IMG/VR virus record: IMGVR_UViG_3300021139_000002 | Location: 42,022 to 106,021 of that record | Source of the DNA: a virus | Length of the DNA stretch: 64,000 bases | Direction: 5' to 3' (one strand) | Part shown: in pieces, positions 1 to 7,047 of the stretch | How the letters are laid out: every line of letters begins with the position of its first letter | How positions within the stretch are numbered: the stretch's first letter is position 1 | The notes under the pieces: model-generated | Databases searched by the model: none | Seen by the model: only the letters and a program-made list of their open reading frames with translations | Told to the model about the DNA's origin: nothing | Made by a program: the position numbers and the translations under genes

Positions 1-67
1 AGACAGCCAAACTCTTGTAACTAAAAAGCCTACAACAACCAAAGCAAAAAAGACAACAGATGAGTGA
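1..67 (+). CDS. 3' end of a gene entering from the left (partial)
   Basis: From base 2 a frame stays open to a TGA at 65-67 and encodes a Lys/Thr-rich tail ending KAKKTTDE. The next gene's ATG at 60 lies inside this end, a short overlap typical of phage operons. Only about 21 codons are in the window, so the product cannot be named. The lysine-rich composition resembles a flexible basic C-terminus. It could be chance, but the overlap geometry supports a real gene end. Confidence 0.45.
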   Translation, partial: DSQTLVTKKPTTTKAKKTTDE

Positions 68-443
68 ACTATCAATGATTTGGGTTACCTTCCAGAAAGA
101 AGGTATCCACTGCTACCCTGCCGCGGCAACTGATCCTAAACTTGCCACAGGCGATGAGTATGATGTTAGTTTCTTAGGAACACCGCATCGTCATATCTTT
201 CACTTCAAAGTTTCTATTGAAGTCTTTCAAGATGATCGTGATATCGAATTTATCCAGTTTAAGCGTTGGCTTGAAAAGTGCTACAGCGATGGCACATTAG
301 AGCTTAACCACAAATCCTGTGAGATGATTGCTCGTGATCTTAACACGACAATTACCGCAAGATATCCAGGTCGTAAGACCTCGATTGAAGTAAGTGAGGA
401 TGGCGAGAATGGCGCTACCCTTGCATTTTTTAACCAAACCTAA
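60..443 (+). CDS. Conserved phage protein, possible QueD/6-pyruvoyl-tetrahydropterin synthase-like T-fold
   Basis: 127 residues. Seen: an N-terminal GIHCYPAA stretch, then GTPHRHIFHFKV near residues 40-51, a central NDR-like acidic segment with EFIQFKRWL, then LNHKSCEMIARDL and a C-terminal IEVSEDGENGA. The order (His-x-His strand, Ser/Glu helix, final beta strand ending in a conserved Glu) resembles the QueD/6-PTPS tunnelling fold, where LHGH, PTAEN and VxET occupy these places. That homology is inferred and the canonical motifs are altered, so catalytic activity is uncertain. If right, it would fit with the QueE-like gene about 3 kb downstream in a 7-deazaguanine route. The ATG at 60 overlaps the previous gene's stop. 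Confidence 0.6.
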   Translation: MSELSMIWVTFQKEGIHCYPAAATDPKLATGDEYDVSFLGTPHRHIFHFKVSIEVFQDDRDIEFIQFKRWLEKCYSDGTLELNHKSCEMIARDLNTTITARYPGRKTSIEVSEDGENGATLAFFNQT

Positions 444-460
444 TATTAGGAAATAATAAA

Positions 461-703
461 ATGGCACAACCCGCCTACATTCAAAAAACCCTTCGTATGA
501 AACCCGAAGTCGAAAAAATCTTCGATGACCTCGATGCATGGCTTGACCATTGCCGTTTCAACCTGTTGGATTTTAATCCAGCAGACTTGTATCGCTCGCA
601 AGAGTATCGATACTTTGCCAATCGCGGCAAACCACGCGAAGGATACAAGGGTAAAAATCCTCGTTACGAGAATCGAAACAATGGCGAACGTTTTTCTCGT
701 TGA
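461..703 (+). CDS. Small conserved phage protein of unknown function
   Basis: 80 residues, preceded by an AGGAAAT Shine-Dalgarno-like sequence about 8 bases before the ATG. The N-terminal half is acidic and helical (KPEVEKIFDDLDAWLDHCRF); the C-terminus is basic and rich in Arg, Gly and Asn (RGKPREGYKGKNPRYENRN). This polarity suggests a nucleic-acid- or protein-binding tail, but no domain is recognised. The end overlaps the next gene's ATG (681) by 23 bases, so the two are probably translationally linked. Confidence 0.7.
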   Translation: MAQPAYIQKTLRMKPEVEKIFDDLDAWLDHCRFNLLDFNPADLYRSQEYRYFANRGKPREGYKGKNPRYENRNNGERFSR

Positions 704-1754
704 TCTTGAAAGCGTAGAAACAAGGTACACGGGTCAATGGAAGGCCCATGTACCTAATCTACTTTCAAAAGCAGGACATAATGTTCAAGTTATATCTGGC
801 CCTACTGATATCCCTAGTGCTACTACCCCTGGTGCTTTTCTTAATTTTGGCGGCACCAATATCTACAAAGCAAATCAAGTCGAGCAGATTGGACGGTTAT
901 TTTGCTCCGGAGCAGTTAAACCTGGCGATCATTTTTTGTTTACTGACGCTTGGCATCCTGGCATCATTAATTTAAAGTACATGAGTCAATTACTAGGCAT
1001 CCCAGTAATTACACATGGACTATGGCATGCCGGGTCATACGACCCTCAAGACTTTTTAGGTCGTCTTGTTGGAGATACTCCTTGGGTTAGACATGCTGAA
1101 AAGAGTTTCTATCATTCGTTTGATCATAATCACTTTGCTACAGAATTTCACATCGAGATGTTCTGTAAAAATTTGTTAGATTATGTAAACTCAGATGTTG
1201 TTCGTCAATTTGCACCAACTAAAATTGTACGCACAGGTTGGCCAATGGAATATATGGTTGATACACTTTCTTCATACAAGGGTATGAATAAACGAGATCT
1301 AATCTTGTTCCCACATCGCATCGCACCTGAAAAACAAGTCGATATTTTCCGAGACTTAAAAGAACACTTATCACAATACGAGTTTGTTGTATGTCAGGAT
1401 CAGCAACTAACTAAAAATGAATATCATAATTTGTTAGGTGAAGCAAAACTGGTATTCAGTGCAAACTTGCAAGAAACATTGGGTATCAGTTGGTACGAAG
1501 GTGCTATTGTAGGTGCTATTCCAATGGTGCCAGATCGTTTAAGTTATAGCGAAATGGCATTTGATACATTTAAGTATCCTAGTGCGTGGACTGAAAATTT
1601 TAATTCATACGCATTTCATAGGCCGGAATTATGCAGTAAAATTATCCAATACATGGATAATTATGAAAAATTCTTACCTACGTTGAATAAGCAGGTCGAT
1701 TCTTTAACTGAAAATTTCTTTAGTGCAACTACATTGGTGGAGATGATTAAATGA
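681..1754 (+). CDS. GT-B glycosyltransferase (GT4-like)
   Basis: 357 residues. The frame is open further upstream (an ATG at 525), but that part overlaps the preceding gene, and homology-like sequence starts at MANVFLVDLESVETR, so the ATG at 681 is chosen. The N-terminal half looks like a Rossmann acceptor domain. The C-terminal half has FPHRIAPEKQ and then ETLGISWYE at about residues 265-273, matching the EX7E motif of retaining GT4-type enzymes that bind nucleotide sugars. T4-like phages use glycosyltransferases to modify DNA bases or virion/host surface glycans; which applies here cannot be told. The stop overlaps the next gene's start (ATGA), so it is co-expressed with the cupin-like protein. 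Confidence 0.75.
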   Translation: MANVFLVDLESVETRYTGQWKAHVPNLLSKAGHNVQVISGPTDIPSATTPGAFLNFGGTNIYKANQVEQIGRLFCSGAVKPGDHFLFTDAWHPGIINLKYMSQLLGIPVITHGLWHAGSYDPQDFLGRLVGDTPWVRHAEKSFYHSFDHNHFATEFHIEMFCKNLLDYVNSDVVRQFAPTKIVRTGWPMEYMVDTLSSYKGMNKRDLILFPHRIAPEKQVDIFRDLKEHLSQYEFVVCQDQQLTKNEYHNLLGEAKLVFSANLQETLGISWYEGAIVGAIPMVPDRLSYSEMAFDTFKYPSAWTENFNSYAFHRPELCSKIIQYMDNYEKFLPTLNKQVDSLTENFFSATTLVEMIK

Positions 1755-2215
1755 AATGGTTATTAAATACACTCGAGCGTTTAGGTCGTAAACGTGTTGT
1801 GATGGATAGAATTAACGATGAACCTTATCTTGAACGTTATTACCTTTTTCTTAAAGATAGAAAGCGGTTCCCTTTCAATATGTTTCTTCACCGTTTCCTT
1901 AAGTCAGATCCCGATGATGTGCATGATCATCCATGGCCTTACGCTACACTTATCTTAAAAGGTGGTTATTATGAATGGACTCCTATATTCGACGGAGAAA
2001 ACAAAAAAATCGGAGAAGTACGAAAATGGAAGGGCGCTGGACACTTTCGTACTTGTAGTGCTCGCTCTTATCATCGTATTGAGCTTGACCCTAGCGTAGA
2101 ATGCTGGACATTGTTTATGCCTGGTCCACAAACCCGTGAATGGGGATTCTTATACAAGAATAAGTGGATGCACAACGACGAATATCTTAAAGGTCGAGCT
2201 GAGAGAATTTTGTAA
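1751..2215 (+). CDS. Cupin-like protein
   Basis: 154 residues; its ATG overlaps the glycosyltransferase stop by four bases. The core HDHPWPYATLILKGGYYEW and, later, SYHRIELDP plus CWTLFMPG look like a single cupin barrel, with His residues at HDH and YHR as possible metal ligands. Small cupins of this type are common in aquatic T4-like phages, without assigned function. Possible roles are a sugar epimerase/isomerase-like step or an Fe-dependent oxygenase acting with the adjacent glycosyltransferase; both are inference. Its 3' end overlaps, tail to tail, the minus-strand radical SAM gene by 29 bases. Confidence 0.65.
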   Translation: MKWLLNTLERLGRKRVVMDRINDEPYLERYYLFLKDRKRFPFNMFLHRFLKSDPDDVHDHPWPYATLILKGGYYEWTPIFDGENKKIGEVRKWKGAGHFRTCSARSYHRIELDPSVECWTLFMPGPQTREWGFLYKNKWMHNDEYLKGRAERIL

Positions 2216-3224
2216 TTCTCTGATCATCTTCATTAATGCAGGAAATCATTCCGCATTTTTGAGGACCTTGAGGGGGCATCCATCCAGGATGCCATATATT
2301 GCCTAATGCAATGTTATTGCAATTACTGCCGGATACCCAACCTTGTCCGCCTATATTCAATCTTTCAACTCCAGCATTACATAGTTGTCCTACGTAACTA
2401 GGATGCTTACTATAGGTATCTTCATACCTTTCATCCCAAGTAGTTTCTTGAAAGTAAATCTTTTCTTCTACTAATTTACTTGTCTCCACGGGCGGTGGCG
2501 GTGGCGGTGGTGGGGGAGGAGGTTCCGGAGGCGGTGCTTCTGCTAGTCTACGTCGCATTTCTTCTTCGCGACGTTTTTGTTCTTCAATACGTTTTGCACG
2601 TTCTTCTAAAGTACGTTGACGCATTTCTTTAGACATGTTATAAAAATCAATTTTTTGCAAATCTTCGTATGAATATTTGAGCATACCTGCACTAGGATCT
2701 GCATTAAAATACAATTGAGTTTTCGAAACCAACATATCAATTGTATCTTCTAACTCAAGCACTCTATCAATATCTTCTTGTACATTGGTATTTCTTATAG
2801 GCGCACTAATTGTAAATTTTTTACCTTTGGCATTAAATGTATCTACAATATATTTTATCAATGCAGGATTTTGCCAATGGTGATATGTTAGCACTAAGTT
2901 ATCTACATACGGTTCTAACGCCCACCAATCTAACCAAAGTTTACCGCCATTAGTATGTAGTGTAACACTATCGCCGTTTGCTCTACATAATTTTAAAAAT
3001 TGAGCAATATAATCCATATCTAACGGTTCGCCGCCGTTAAAAATCCATTCTATACTTCTGCCCTGTTTCTCTTTATAAGAATCTATAAGTAATTGAGCAA
3101 TACGTAGATATTCGTTTATTTCGGGAGGAAGGCCGCCTCCCCTAGAATGAGTTGGACAATACTCACATTGGGCTTTGCAGTAATCGTTTAATGTCCAAGA
3201 TATAATTGTTTTTAAATTGTCCAT
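2187..3224 (-). CDS. Radical SAM protein with SPASM-like C-terminus and polyproline insert
   Basis: 345 residues. CKAQCEYC (C16, C20, C23) gives the CX3CX2C motif for the radical SAM [4Fe-4S] cluster, followed by NGGEP at about 63-67 and a TIM-barrel-like region to about residue 190. A charged, probably coiled-coil segment (about 198-229) leads into a near-continuous proline run (231-245). The C-terminus has cysteines C282, C302, C324 and C329 in a SPASM-like context (LCNAGVERLNIGGQGWV, NIALGNI). SPASM enzymes usually modify peptides or proteins; the substrate here is unknown. It is the only minus-strand gene in the left arm and converges on the cupin gene. The long charged/proline linker is not normal for the family. 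Confidence 0.8.
   Translation of the reverse strand: MDNLKTIISWTLNDYCKAQCEYCPTHSRGGGLPPEINEYLRIAQLLIDSYKEKQGRSIEWIFNGGEPLDMDYIAQFLKLCRANGDSVTLHTNGGKLWLDWWALEPYVDNLVLTYHHWQNPALIKYIVDTFNAKGKKFTISAPIRNTNVQEDIDRVLELEDTIDMLVSKTQLYFNADPSAGMLKYSYEDLQKIDFYNMSKEMRQRTLEERAKRIEEQKRREEEMRRRLAEAPPPEPPPPPPPPPPPVETSKLVEEKIYFQETTWDERYEDTYSKHPSYVGQLCNAGVERLNIGGQGWVSGSNCNNIALGNIWHPGWMPPQGPQKCGMISCINEDDQRITKFSQLDL
2202..2221. terminator. Inverted repeat at a convergent gene junction
   Basis: AGAGAATT (2202-2209), loop TTGT, AATTCTCT (2214-2221) form a perfect 8-bp stem at the stop codon of the cupin-like gene and within the end of the minus-strand radical SAM gene. The position suits a bidirectional terminator, but the stem is AT-rich and no strong T-run follows, so function is uncertain. 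Confidence 0.3.
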
Positions 3225-3231
3225 ACGGTCC

Positions 3232-3260
3232 TTGACAAGTCTAAATAAAGTATGTATAAT
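3232..3260 (+). promoter_or_regulatory. Consensus sigma70-type promoter for mazG/queE
   Basis: TTGACA at 3232-3237, a 17-base spacer, then TATAAT at 3255-3260: a full match to the bacterial housekeeping consensus at optimal spacing. It sits 24 bases before the MazG ATG at 3285 and lies just behind the 5' end of the divergent radical SAM gene. Expected to be read by unmodified host RNA polymerase early in infection. Confidence 0.88.
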
Positions 3261-3284
3261 GTACTTATCTTATCAAGGCGTACA

Positions 3285-3569
3285 ATGGATTTAGACTCAA
3301 AAACTAAAGAAGTAATGGACATTCTACAAGAAGAATGTGCAGAGGTTATACAGGCAGTTAGTAAAATTAGCCGATTTGGAATTGATAACCTTAAACCAGG
3401 CAAACCAAAAACTAATCGAGAACATCTCGAGGAAGAACTCGGAGACATGTTGGCTATGATCGATATCTTAAAAGAAAAAGGTATCGTGTCCGGCGCTTGT
3501 TTAGAAGCAGCCAAATATGCCAAAATTGAAAAACTAAAAAAATGGTCAAACATATATGAGCAAAATTAA
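3285..3569 (+). CDS. mazG: MazG-like nucleotide pyrophosphohydrolase
   Basis: 94 residues from the ATG at 3285; the in-frame ATG at 3252 lies inside the promoter, so it is not used. EECAEVI near residue 17 and EELGDML near 51 give the EExxE...ExxD metal-binding helices of the all-alpha MazG/dUTPase superfamily, which hydrolyse NTPs or dNTPs to monophosphates. In phages these enzymes are proposed to adjust nucleotide pools or (p)ppGpp-related signalling during infection. It is a single-domain form, as in other phages. It overlaps the QueE-like gene by 14 bases and is first in that transcript. Confidence 0.85.
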   Translation: MDLDSKTKEVMDILQEECAEVIQAVSKISRFGIDNLKPGKPKTNREHLEEELGDMLAMIDILKEKGIVSGACLEAAKYAKIEKLKKWSNIYEQN

Positions 3570-4410
3570 AATCGCAGAACTCTTTTACTCAATACAGGGC
3601 GAAGGTCGCTATATGGGCGTTCCCTCTGTATTTCTTCGCACCTTCGGGTGTAACTTTAAATGCCAAGGGTTTGGCATGCCTCGTGGAGAACTTAGCAATG
3701 AAGCAGAAAATATTGACCCGTCTAAGTACACCGAGTACAAATCGTTACCTTTGGTTAGTACAGGTTGTGATAGTTACGCTTCTTGGGATCCTCGCTTTAA
3801 GCATCTATCTCCCCTTCTTTCTACTGATGCGATTGCCACTGCTATTGTTGATACGCTACCGTACAAGGAATGGCGGGACGAACATCTCGTAATCACAGGC
3901 GGCGAGCCATTGCTAGGTTGGCAAAAGCAATATCCAGATTTACTCAATCACGAAAAGATGCGTGGCTTAAAAGAAATTACTTTTGAGACAAACGGCACAA
4001 TGCGTCTAACCTCAGACTTCACACAATTCATAAAAGACTGGGCATGGGATCATGAAAAATCACTAATGCGACAGGTGACATTCAGTGTTAGTGCTAAACT
4101 TCCATGTAGCGGTGAGCCATGGAAAGATGCTATTAAACCAGAGGTTGTTAAATCATATCAAGATACTGGTTCATATGTTTATTTGAAATTTGTTATTAGC
4201 ACAGAGGAGGACCTTAAAGATGCTGAACGAGCAGTTGAAGAATATCGTGCGGCGGGCTTTACTGGTCCTGTGTACATTATGCCTGTTGGTGGCGTTGAAC
4301 GGGTGTACACTCTTAATAATAGATCAGTAGCAGAGATGGCAATGCGAAAAGGATGGAGGTATTCAGACCGACTTCAAGTGCCACTATTTAAAAACGAATG
4401 GGGAACCTAA
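3556..4410 (+). CDS. queE: 7-carboxy-7-deazaguanine synthase-like radical SAM enzyme (QueE) with split cysteine motif
   Basis: 284 residues. YSIQGEGRYMGVPSVFLR is the QueE hallmark, and VITGGEPLLGW is the SAM-binding GGEP strand. The usual CX3CX2C is altered: C32 and C36 are present (CNFKC), but the third cysteine appears only at C71 (TGCDSYASW), separated by a 34-residue segment starting QGFGMPRGELS. The cysteines and the following aspartate are otherwise as in QueE. QueE converts carboxytetrahydropterin to CDG, on the route to preQ0/queuosine and to 7-deazaguanine DNA modifications that protect phage DNA from restriction. No QueC or DpdA-like gene is visible in this window. Confidence 0.82.
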   Translation: MSKIKIAELFYSIQGEGRYMGVPSVFLRTFGCNFKCQGFGMPRGELSNEAENIDPSKYTEYKSLPLVSTGCDSYASWDPRFKHLSPLLSTDAIATAIVDTLPYKEWRDEHLVITGGEPLLGWQKQYPDLLNHEKMRGLKEITFETNGTMRLTSDFTQFIKDWAWDHEKSLMRQVTFSVSAKLPCSGEPWKDAIKPEVVKSYQDTGSYVYLKFVISTEEDLKDAERAVEEYRAAGFTGPVYIMPVGGVERVYTLNNRSVAEMAMRKGWRYSDRLQVPLFKNEWGT

Positions 4411-4589
4411 TGGAAACTCATAAAAGAACTATTGCTAGAACACTTAGCTATAGATTCACAGCATTACTTATAACTGCGTTATGGACAGGTTTAGGCGAAG
4501 CCGTTGCTATTCATTTTGTACTTGCATTGTGGCAATATTTTATAGAAAGAATCTGGCTTAAAATTAAATGGGGGAAGGTGAATGAATAA
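4410..4589 (+). CDS. Small membrane protein, DUF2061 family
   Basis: 59 residues from the ATG at 4410, which overlaps the QueE stop (TAATG); an upstream in-frame ATG at 4398 is inside QueE and less likely. METHKRTIARTLSYRFTALL followed by LWTGLGEAVAIHFVLALWQYFIERIW matches the DUF2061 pattern: a basic N-terminus, two hydrophobic helices and a closing ERIW. Family members are predicted inner-membrane proteins of unknown function. Seven bases overlap the next gene, so it is translationally coupled on both sides. Confidence 0.7.
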   Translation: METHKRTIARTLSYRFTALLITALWTGLGEAVAIHFVLALWQYFIERIWLKIKWGKVNE

Positions 4590-5028
4590 ATTTATTAAAA
4601 AAATATTTGGCATAGATAAAATCGAAGCCGCAACAGAACATGCAATCTCACAAGGCGAAGCAGCCGCAAGGTTAGCCAAAGAAGCATTAGATGCCGCAGA
4701 AGCCGCAAAAGAGCAAGAACGCCTTGCTAAACTTAGTCCAAAAGAATTGGCTACAGAAAAGAAAGAGCCTTGGATTGCTGTAACTAATACCCACGTAAAT
4801 AAAGATAACCTACGAAATGGATTTTTTGAACTTGATTGGAACGAGTATTTTGTGTTACAATTAAGGAGTGCAGGTTATATCGGTGAAACTGAAGAAGAAG
4901 TTGTAGACGAATGGTTCAGCGAACTATGTCGAAATTTGGGCAATGAAGAAGGTATCGATATGAGCCGCCGCGGTGCCGGTTACGTCAATCGTGCGTTACG
5001 TGATGATGGAAGATCTGAGGTCAGCTAA
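4582..5028 (+). CDS. Conserved phage protein of unknown function
   Basis: 148 residues. Residues 13-60 are Ala/Glu/Lys-rich with no helix breakers (EAATEHAISQGEAAARLAKEALDAAEAA in pieces), predicting a long helix or coiled coil. The C-terminal half is a compact domain with FFELDWNEYFVLQLRSAGY and VDEWFSELCRNLG, of a kind seen in other marine T4-like phages without assigned function. ATG at 4582 after GGGGGAAGGTGA; the stop overlaps the exonuclease gene start by one base. Confidence 0.7.
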   Translation: MNKFIKKIFGIDKIEAATEHAISQGEAAARLAKEALDAAEAAKEQERLAKLSPKELATEKKEPWIAVTNTHVNKDNLRNGFFELDWNEYFVLQLRSAGYIGETEEEVVDEWFSELCRNLGNEEGIDMSRRGAGYVNRALRDDGRSEVS

Positions 5029-6020
5029 TGAACAAAACATACATTCTTGTAGATACTGCTAATACATTCTTTAGGGCTAGACACGTTATTCGTGGTAGCC
5101 TAGAAGATAAAGTTGGTATGAGTATTCACACCACTTTGAGTAGTATTCGCAAGGCATGGCGAGATTTTAACGGCAGTCATATTGTGTTCTGTTTAGAAGG
5201 TCGGTCGTGGCGCAAGGATCATTATGCTCCTTACAAGCGTAACCGCACCGACGCTCGGGCCGCGCAGAGCCCTCGCGAGGCTGAAGAAGATCGCGTATTT
5301 TGGGAAACATTTGATCAGTTCAAAGACTTCGTTATCAACAAAACAAATTGCACCGTATTACAACATCCGCAACTTGAAGCAGATGATTTAATTGCAGGTT
5401 TTATCCAAAGTCACCCTAACGACAATCACGTGATTATTTCAACAGATGGAGATTTTGCACAATTGATTTCTCCTAATGTTCGGCAATATAATGGTGTAAT
5501 GGAAATTACAACTACACACGAAGGATACTTTGATGCAAAAGGTAAGCGTGTCATTGATAAGAAAACTAAGCAAGAAAAGCCCGCTCCGGACCCACAATGG
5601 TTACTCTTTGAGAAGTGTATGCGTGGCGACACCTCCGACAATATCTTCTCTGCATATCCGGGAGTACGTGAGAAAGGCACAAAGAATAAGGTTGGTCTCC
5701 GTGAGGCCTTTGCCGATAGAGACAGCAAAGGATGGTCTTGGAACAATCTCATGTTGCAACGTTGGACTGACCACGAAGGTGTCGAACATCGTGTACTAGA
5801 CGATTATTATCGAAATGTTAAGTTGTGCGACCTTTCAGCACAACCTGATGAGATTAGAAAGATAATCGATGAGACAATCACTGCGGCAACTACAGCAGAG
5901 AAGAATATTCCACAGGTTGGCATACGCCTGCTAAAATTCTGTGCAGAGTACAACATGGTTAAAATTAGTGAGCAAGTACAAAGTTATGCAGATCCACTTA
6001 ATGCGAGGTACGTAGCATGA
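5028..6020 (+). CDS. rnh: T4 RNase H-type 5'-3' exonuclease (FEN-1 family)
   Basis: 330 residues. ILVDTANTFFRARH at the N-terminus has the first catalytic Asp; LEADDLIAG (about 116-124), STDGDFAQLI (about 139-148) and RGDTSDNIF with YPGVREKG supply the remaining acidic metal-binding residues and the helix-hairpin-helix region of the 5' nuclease family. T4 RNase H removes RNA primers and adjacent DNA from lagging-strand fragments; length is close to the T4 enzyme (305). It lies in a coupled gene string; its end overlaps the next ATG (ATGA). Confidence 0.88.
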   Translation: MNKTYILVDTANTFFRARHVIRGSLEDKVGMSIHTTLSSIRKAWRDFNGSHIVFCLEGRSWRKDHYAPYKRNRTDARAAQSPREAEEDRVFWETFDQFKDFVINKTNCTVLQHPQLEADDLIAGFIQSHPNDNHVIISTDGDFAQLISPNVRQYNGVMEITTTHEGYFDAKGKRVIDKKTKQEKPAPDPQWLLFEKCMRGDTSDNIFSAYPGVREKGTKNKVGLREAFADRDSKGWSWNNLMLQRWTDHEGVEHRVLDDYYRNVKLCDLSAQPDEIRKIIDETITAATTAEKNIPQVGIRLLKFCAEYNMVKISEQVQSYADPLNARYVA

Positions 6021-6499
6021 ATTCAACAGCCAAAGTATTAGTTCCAAATAAAGAATGGCTAGTTACTGATAACAATCAGAAAATTGGTGCCATCACAAAA
6101 AACAAAAAAGGTTATATCTTTACTAGAAAAGGAAAAGCCATAGGATTTAAAAATCTAAATGACTTAAAAAGTCAATTAGGTATTGAGTTGTTTGAAGAAG
6201 GCATTAAAAAAATTACAGCCGATCCCGATAACAAAAACTATGCAATATACGATTTTCCGTGCAGTTCAAAACCTTATGAACCTGTATATAGTGTAAAAGA
6301 AAAACTTCCATTGTTTGCAAAAAGTGCCAAGAGTAAAAGCCGTTATTGTGCAGGTTATTACACAATCAAATTCCGCAAAGGATGGGTCAAATCATTCTGT
6401 CCTAAATTGATTACGTTACAACGATATGCCTATTACGGTCCTTTCAAAACTGAAACTGAAATGAAAGTTACATTAAATAATGTGAACAAATATGAGTAA
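6017..6499 (+). CDS. Unknown phage protein
   Basis: 160 residues, basic (many Lys), starting at an ATG that overlaps the exonuclease stop. Visible elements: NKEWLVTDNNQKIGAITKNKKGYIF, beta-rich, with two aromatic-rich segments (RYCAGYYTIKFRKGWVKSFCP, in pieces, and LQRYAYYGPFKTETEM). The basic, beta-rich character hints at nucleic-acid binding, but no family is recognised. Seven bases overlap the next gene. Confidence 0.65.
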   Translation: MNSTAKVLVPNKEWLVTDNNQKIGAITKNKKGYIFTRKGKAIGFKNLNDLKSQLGIELFEEGIKKITADPDNKNYAIYDFPCSSKPYEPVYSVKEKLPLFAKSAKSKSRYCAGYYTIKFRKGWVKSFCPKLITLQRYAYYGPFKTETEMKVTLNNVNKYE

Positions 6500-6701
6500 T
6501 CTTAATACATTTCCAATCGAAGATTTCCTAAATAAGGCAAGATTAGCAATTAAAACTAATCAAAAAAACCTTACCTTGACTATTAAAGAAGTGACAGATT
6601 TACAAAATAGTCTTAGTGTTGTAATGACTAGAATTGCAGGTGAATCCAATTCTGATACACAAGAGGACATTGTTATCAAATTGAACGGTGGTACTTTTTA
6701 A
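6492..6701 (+). CDS. Small unknown phage protein
   Basis: 69 residues beginning MSNLNTFPIEDFLNKARLAIKTNQKNLTL. A predicted amphipathic helix covers LTIKEVTDLQNSLSVVMTRIAG. No domain is recognised. Position and overlap with the upstream gene support that it is real; function unknown. Confidence 0.6.
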   Translation: MSNLNTFPIEDFLNKARLAIKTNQKNLTLTIKEVTDLQNSLSVVMTRIAGESNSDTQEDIVIKLNGGTF

Positions 6702-6716
6702 ATAACTTTGGTAAAT

Positions 6717-6746
6717 ATATACGCACTTATCGGAGCAAGCGTATAT
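6717..6746 (+). promoter_or_regulatory. Hairpin holding the Shine-Dalgarno sequence of the next gene
   Basis: ATATACGC (6717-6724) and GCGTATAT (6739-6746) form a perfect 8-bp stem; the 14-base loop contains CGGAG, the only plausible ribosome-binding site for the ATG at 6748. The stem ends one base before that ATG. A GGTAAATA sequence (6710-6717) abuts its 5' side. The geometry suggests control of translation through loop presentation of the SD sequence; experimental proof is absent. Confidence 0.5.
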
Positions 6747-6747
6747 C

Positions 6748-7047
6748 ATGAGCAGACCAAAGCCAACCGTGTTATTAGAGATAACAAATAAGAAAACATA
6801 TAAAACAGAACAGGTTTTAGATGCAGAGGCCATTTGGGCTGTGTTTTACAAAGACAAGCCTATAAATTTGAAAACCAGTAGTATGTTAGGACAACAACTA
6901 GGTCCAAAATATAAAAAAGTCAGTTTTTCAAATGCCGGCCATGCACATAATCTTGCTGAAAAGTTGAACAAAATGTTTAACTCCGAAGACTTCTCTGTTT
7001 TTAAACTAACTACCGGCGAGAAGTTATTAAATGACTCAAAAGAGTGA
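6748..7047 (+). CDS. Conserved phage protein of unknown function
   Basis: 99 residues: MSRPKPTVLLEITNKKTYKTEQVLDAEAIWAVFYKDKPINLK, then KYKKVSFSNAGHAHNLAEKLNKMF. The central GHAHNLAEKLN helix and the flanking strands look like a small alpha/beta fold common in aquatic T4-like phages; no biochemical role is known to me. Start follows the SD-containing hairpin. It overlaps the next gene by 17 bases. Confidence 0.65.
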   Translation: MSRPKPTVLLEITNKKTYKTEQVLDAEAIWAVFYKDKPINLKTSSMLGQQLGPKYKKVSFSNAGHAHNLAEKLNKMFNSEDFSVFKLTTGEKLLNDSKE

